A program made the position numbers and the translations under genes. Source: Bryobacterales bacterium (GTDB lineage: Bacteria; Acidobacteriota; Terriglobia; Bryobacterales; Bryobacteraceae). Taken from it: DNA of 7,784 nucleotides. The notes below the pieces were generated by a model, which was given only the letters and a program-made list of their open reading frames with translations, searched no databases and had not been told where the DNA came from. Positions 5,693-7,784 of this stretch are shown one piece after another. Positions within the stretch are counted from its first letter, which is position 1. Every line of letters starts with the position of its first letter. The stretch spans positions 517-8,300 of the forward strand of contig PKYZ01000888.1 in NCBI GenBank assembly GCA_003132865.1. The letters are read 5' to 3'.

Positions 5693-7774
5693 ATGCAATT
5701 TCAGCTTCGTGTTTATGGTCGGGCAGATCTTGATGGTACGCATCGTGCGATTGTCGAGACCGATCAAGTCCTGCCGGCCCCGCTAGACAAGGCCACAGAA
5801 TCAACCGTTTATATCAAGCTTCAAAGGCTCGGTCGAAGCTGTGCATGCATACTCTCGGATGTCAAACACTCCCAGGAGAATATTCTAAGAATTGACCGCT
5901 TCAAGCTGGTCACCCTCAACCTGAGAGACGGCGACCCGGTAGACGTTGACTTCATCGACCCGCCAGTTGCCGATCAGGTGTGGATTACTCTGCCTTCGGA
6001 GTTCCTGAACCGGGACGTCGTGAGGCTTGTTGGAAAGCCGGTTATCAAGTCCGAAAAAACAGCAGTGTTCACCTTGGCTGGCGAGCCGCGAATCATAGAG
6101 GTCGCTGACACGAAGCCCGCCGGAATCGTCCTGCTGGCCAGCACCACCGAAATACTGACGTCAAACGTCACCGAAGGTGGCACCGGCGATATTCCGATCA
6201 CCTATTCTGATATTGGTGGACTAGAGCGAGAGATCAAGACCGTCCGGGAATTCGTCGAGTACCCACTTCGGTTCCCCGAGCTTTTTGAGTATCTGGGTAC
6301 GGGGCCGCCGAGAGGCGTCATTCTGTATGGCCCGCCCGGTACCGGCAAGACGCTGATTGTGAGAGCTCTGATTCACGAGGTTGGGGCGCATTTCTGTTTA
6401 ATAAACGGTCCGGAAATCGTAGGCAAGTGGTACGGAGAAAGTGAGGGGCGCCTTCGCGCCGTCTTTGAAGAGGCTCGCAAACACGCACCGGCAGTCATTC
6501 TCATTGATGAGCTCGACGCCCTCGCTCCCAAACGAGATCAGGTCCAGGGTGAGGTGGAACGTCGTATTGTGGCCACCCTCCTGACCTTGATGGATGGGAT
6601 GACGAAACAGAGGGGCGTCGTCGTGGTCGGAACCACCAACCGGCCGGATGCAATAGACAGCGCCTTGCGGCGACAAGGGCGCTTCGGTCACGAGATCCAC
6701 ATTGGTGTGCCGGATGCTACAGGCCGAAAACGGATTCTTGAGATCCACACCCGCCAGATGCCGCTGTCGAATGACGTCCGTCTCGACGTTCTCGCCGAAA
6801 GGTGCGTCGGTTTCGTCGGGGCTGACGTGGCTTCGTTATGCCGCGAAGCCGCGTACAACTCGCTCCGGCGTTCGTTTTCCGAGGAACAGTTCCAGAAGGG
6901 CGAGATCGCCAACTGGCGAGGCCTAAACGTTAGCATGGCAGACTTTGAACTAGCCCTGCCCAGCATTCCCCCATCCGCGCTGAAGGAGTTCGTTATAGAA
7001 GTGCCAAAGGTTTCGTGGGATGAGGTGGGTGGTTTGGACGAGGTGAAGCGCCTTTTAGTCGAGAATATCGTCTACCCGCTCACAAAGCGAGCCGCCTTTC
7101 GAAGAGCGGGCCTGAAAGCTGCTAGGGGCATCCTTCTTTATGGGCCGCCAGGCACGGGAAAGACGATTTTGGCTAAAGCCGTTGCCAGTCAGTGCGCGGT
7201 GAACTTCATCTCCGTGAAAGGCCCCGAAGTGCTGAGCAAATGGCAGCGCGAGTCGGCAGAGCGCATTCGTTTTCTTTTCGCCAAGGCGCGGGAAGCGAGC
7301 CCATGCGTCATCTTTTTCGATGAAATCGACGCTGTTGCGTCGGCTAGGAGAGGACACGAATACTCCTTTGACTCTGACTCCGCAGTAAATCAGATCCTCT
7401 GCGAGATGGACGGCATTGAAACCGCCGAAGGTGTTTTCGTCATTGGCGCGACGAATAGGCCTGAACTGCTGGACCCGGCCTTGCTTCGACCGGGGAGGTT
7501 TGATTACCAAGTCGAAGTCCCCCTTCCAGACGCGGCCGCGCGTGGCGCGATCTTTGCGGTGCATCTAGCCAACAAACCAGTTGAGTCGGGAATCGATATC
7601 GGTGAACTTGTCGAGGAAACCCAGGGCTTCTCCGGCGCTGAAATATCGGAGTCATGCCGCCTGGCGGTTATGACCGCCCTCCGCGACGTCAATTTCGAGG
7701 AGTGCGGATTGGTCGTGACGATGGACCATGTCCGGGCTGCCGTCGGCAGAGCGCGGAAGACGAAAGGGCTCTGA
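5693..7774 (+). CDS. Cdc48/VAT-like AAA+ ATPase with two ATPase rings
   Basis: The product has 693 residues, a little shorter than archaeal VAT/Cdc48. Residues about 1-135 correspond to the Cdc48 N-domain: IDRFKLVTLNLRDGDPVDVDF fits the second half of the double-psi barrel and FLNRDVVRLVGKPVIKSEKTAVF its C-terminal lobe, while the first half is hard to match. D1 has Walker A GPPGTGKT (213-220), pore loop GKWYGES (244-250), Walker B with Asp272-Glu273, sensor Asn316 and arginine fingers Arg327 and Arg330. D2 has Walker A GPPGTGKT (484-491), Walker B with Asp543-Glu544, sensor Asn588 and fingers Arg599 and Arg602. Both rings should hydrolyse ATP and thread proteins. The D2 pore loop reads KWQRES (516-521) where relatives have KWVGES or similar. 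No HbYX proteasome-docking tail is present (end KTKGL). ATG 5693, with a weak GAGAAG 6 bases upstream, is the first start after TGA 5657. Client proteins are unknown. Confidence 0.93.
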   Translation: MQFQLRVYGRADLDGTHRAIVETDQVLPAPLDKATESTVYIKLQRLGRSCACILSDVKHSQENILRIDRFKLVTLNLRDGDPVDVDFIDPPVADQVWITLPSEFLNRDVVRLVGKPVIKSEKTAVFTLAGEPRIIEVADTKPAGIVLLASTTEILTSNVTEGGTGDIPITYSDIGGLEREIKTVREFVEYPLRFPELFEYLGTGPPRGVILYGPPGTGKTLIVRALIHEVGAHFCLINGPEIVGKWYGESEGRLRAVFEEARKHAPAVILIDELDALAPKRDQVQGEVERRIVATLLTLMDGMTKQRGVVVVGTTNRPDAIDSALRRQGRFGHEIHIGVPDATGRKRILEIHTRQMPLSNDVRLDVLAERCVGFVGADVASLCREAAYNSLRRSFSEEQFQKGEIANWRGLNVSMADFELALPSIPPSALKEFVIEVPKVSWDEVGGLDEVKRLLVENIVYPLTKRAAFRRAGLKAARGILLYGPPGTGKTILAKAVASQCAVNFISVKGPEVLSKWQRESAERIRFLFAKAREASPCVIFFDEIDAVASARRGHEYSFDSDSAVNQILCEMDGIETAEGVFVIGATNRPELLDPALLRPGRFDYQVEVPLPDAAARGAIFAVHLANKPVESGIDIGELVEETQGFSGAEISESCRLAVMTALRDVNFEECGLVVTMDHVRAAVGRARKTKGL

Positions 7775-7784
7775 GCGAGAATCT

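Noticed and set aside
7766..7774. Proteasome-docking tail on the Cdc48-like ATPase
   Set aside because: The C-terminus ends in KTKGL and lacks the hydrophobic-Tyr-x motif.
1..7784. CRISPR array, tRNA or rRNA genes
   Set aside because: No regularly spaced short repeats, cloverleaf-like arms or conserved rRNA segments were seen on either strand.

Overview
The window comes from a GC-rich bacterial chromosome with the look of an accessory region. It holds hypothetical genes of several unrelated kinds, a tyrosine recombinase followed by a decayed second copy, and a two-ring AAA+ ATPase of the Cdc48 type. The phylum cannot be fixed from the sequence. Base composition and the protein families fit a free-living Gram-negative lineage such as Acidobacteriota or Proteobacteria, but this is a guess.

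Left part (1-1722, + strand): the 3' end of a basic protein (1-165), a 479-base stretch without a convincing gene, an unrecognised 241-residue protein (645-1370), and a 102-residue acyl-carrier-like protein without the usual serine (1414-1722). The bodies of these three proteins do not resemble each other, yet all end in the same peptide, G-(D/N)-D-P-T-K-P-K, directly before the stop codon. At the DNA level the tag and about 30 bases downstream are shared between the first two genes. In the third gene the tag differs by synonymous changes, so the peptide itself seems to be conserved.

Middle part (1730-3828, - strand): two membrane genes with a 4-base ATGA overlap. The upstream one has four predicted membrane segments and a DUF11-like C-terminal beta domain. 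The downstream one has a helix-hairpin-helix-like N-terminus, one membrane segment, a SAF domain and a CpaB/RcpC-like tail. The pair runs convergently into the tagged genes, with only 7 bases between the two stop codons.

Right part (4229-7774, + strand): an apparently intact tyrosine recombinase, a frameshifted and truncated copy right behind it, and a 693-residue Cdc48/VAT-like ATPase with both ATPase sites intact but an altered second-ring pore loop.

A tempting reading is that the tagged proteins are clients or partners of a common tag reader, that the membrane pair anchors the system, and that the Cdc48-like unfoldase or the recombinase belongs to the same island. Only the shared tag and the ATGA coupling are direct observations. 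A functional link between the tag, the membrane pair and the ATPase is inference.
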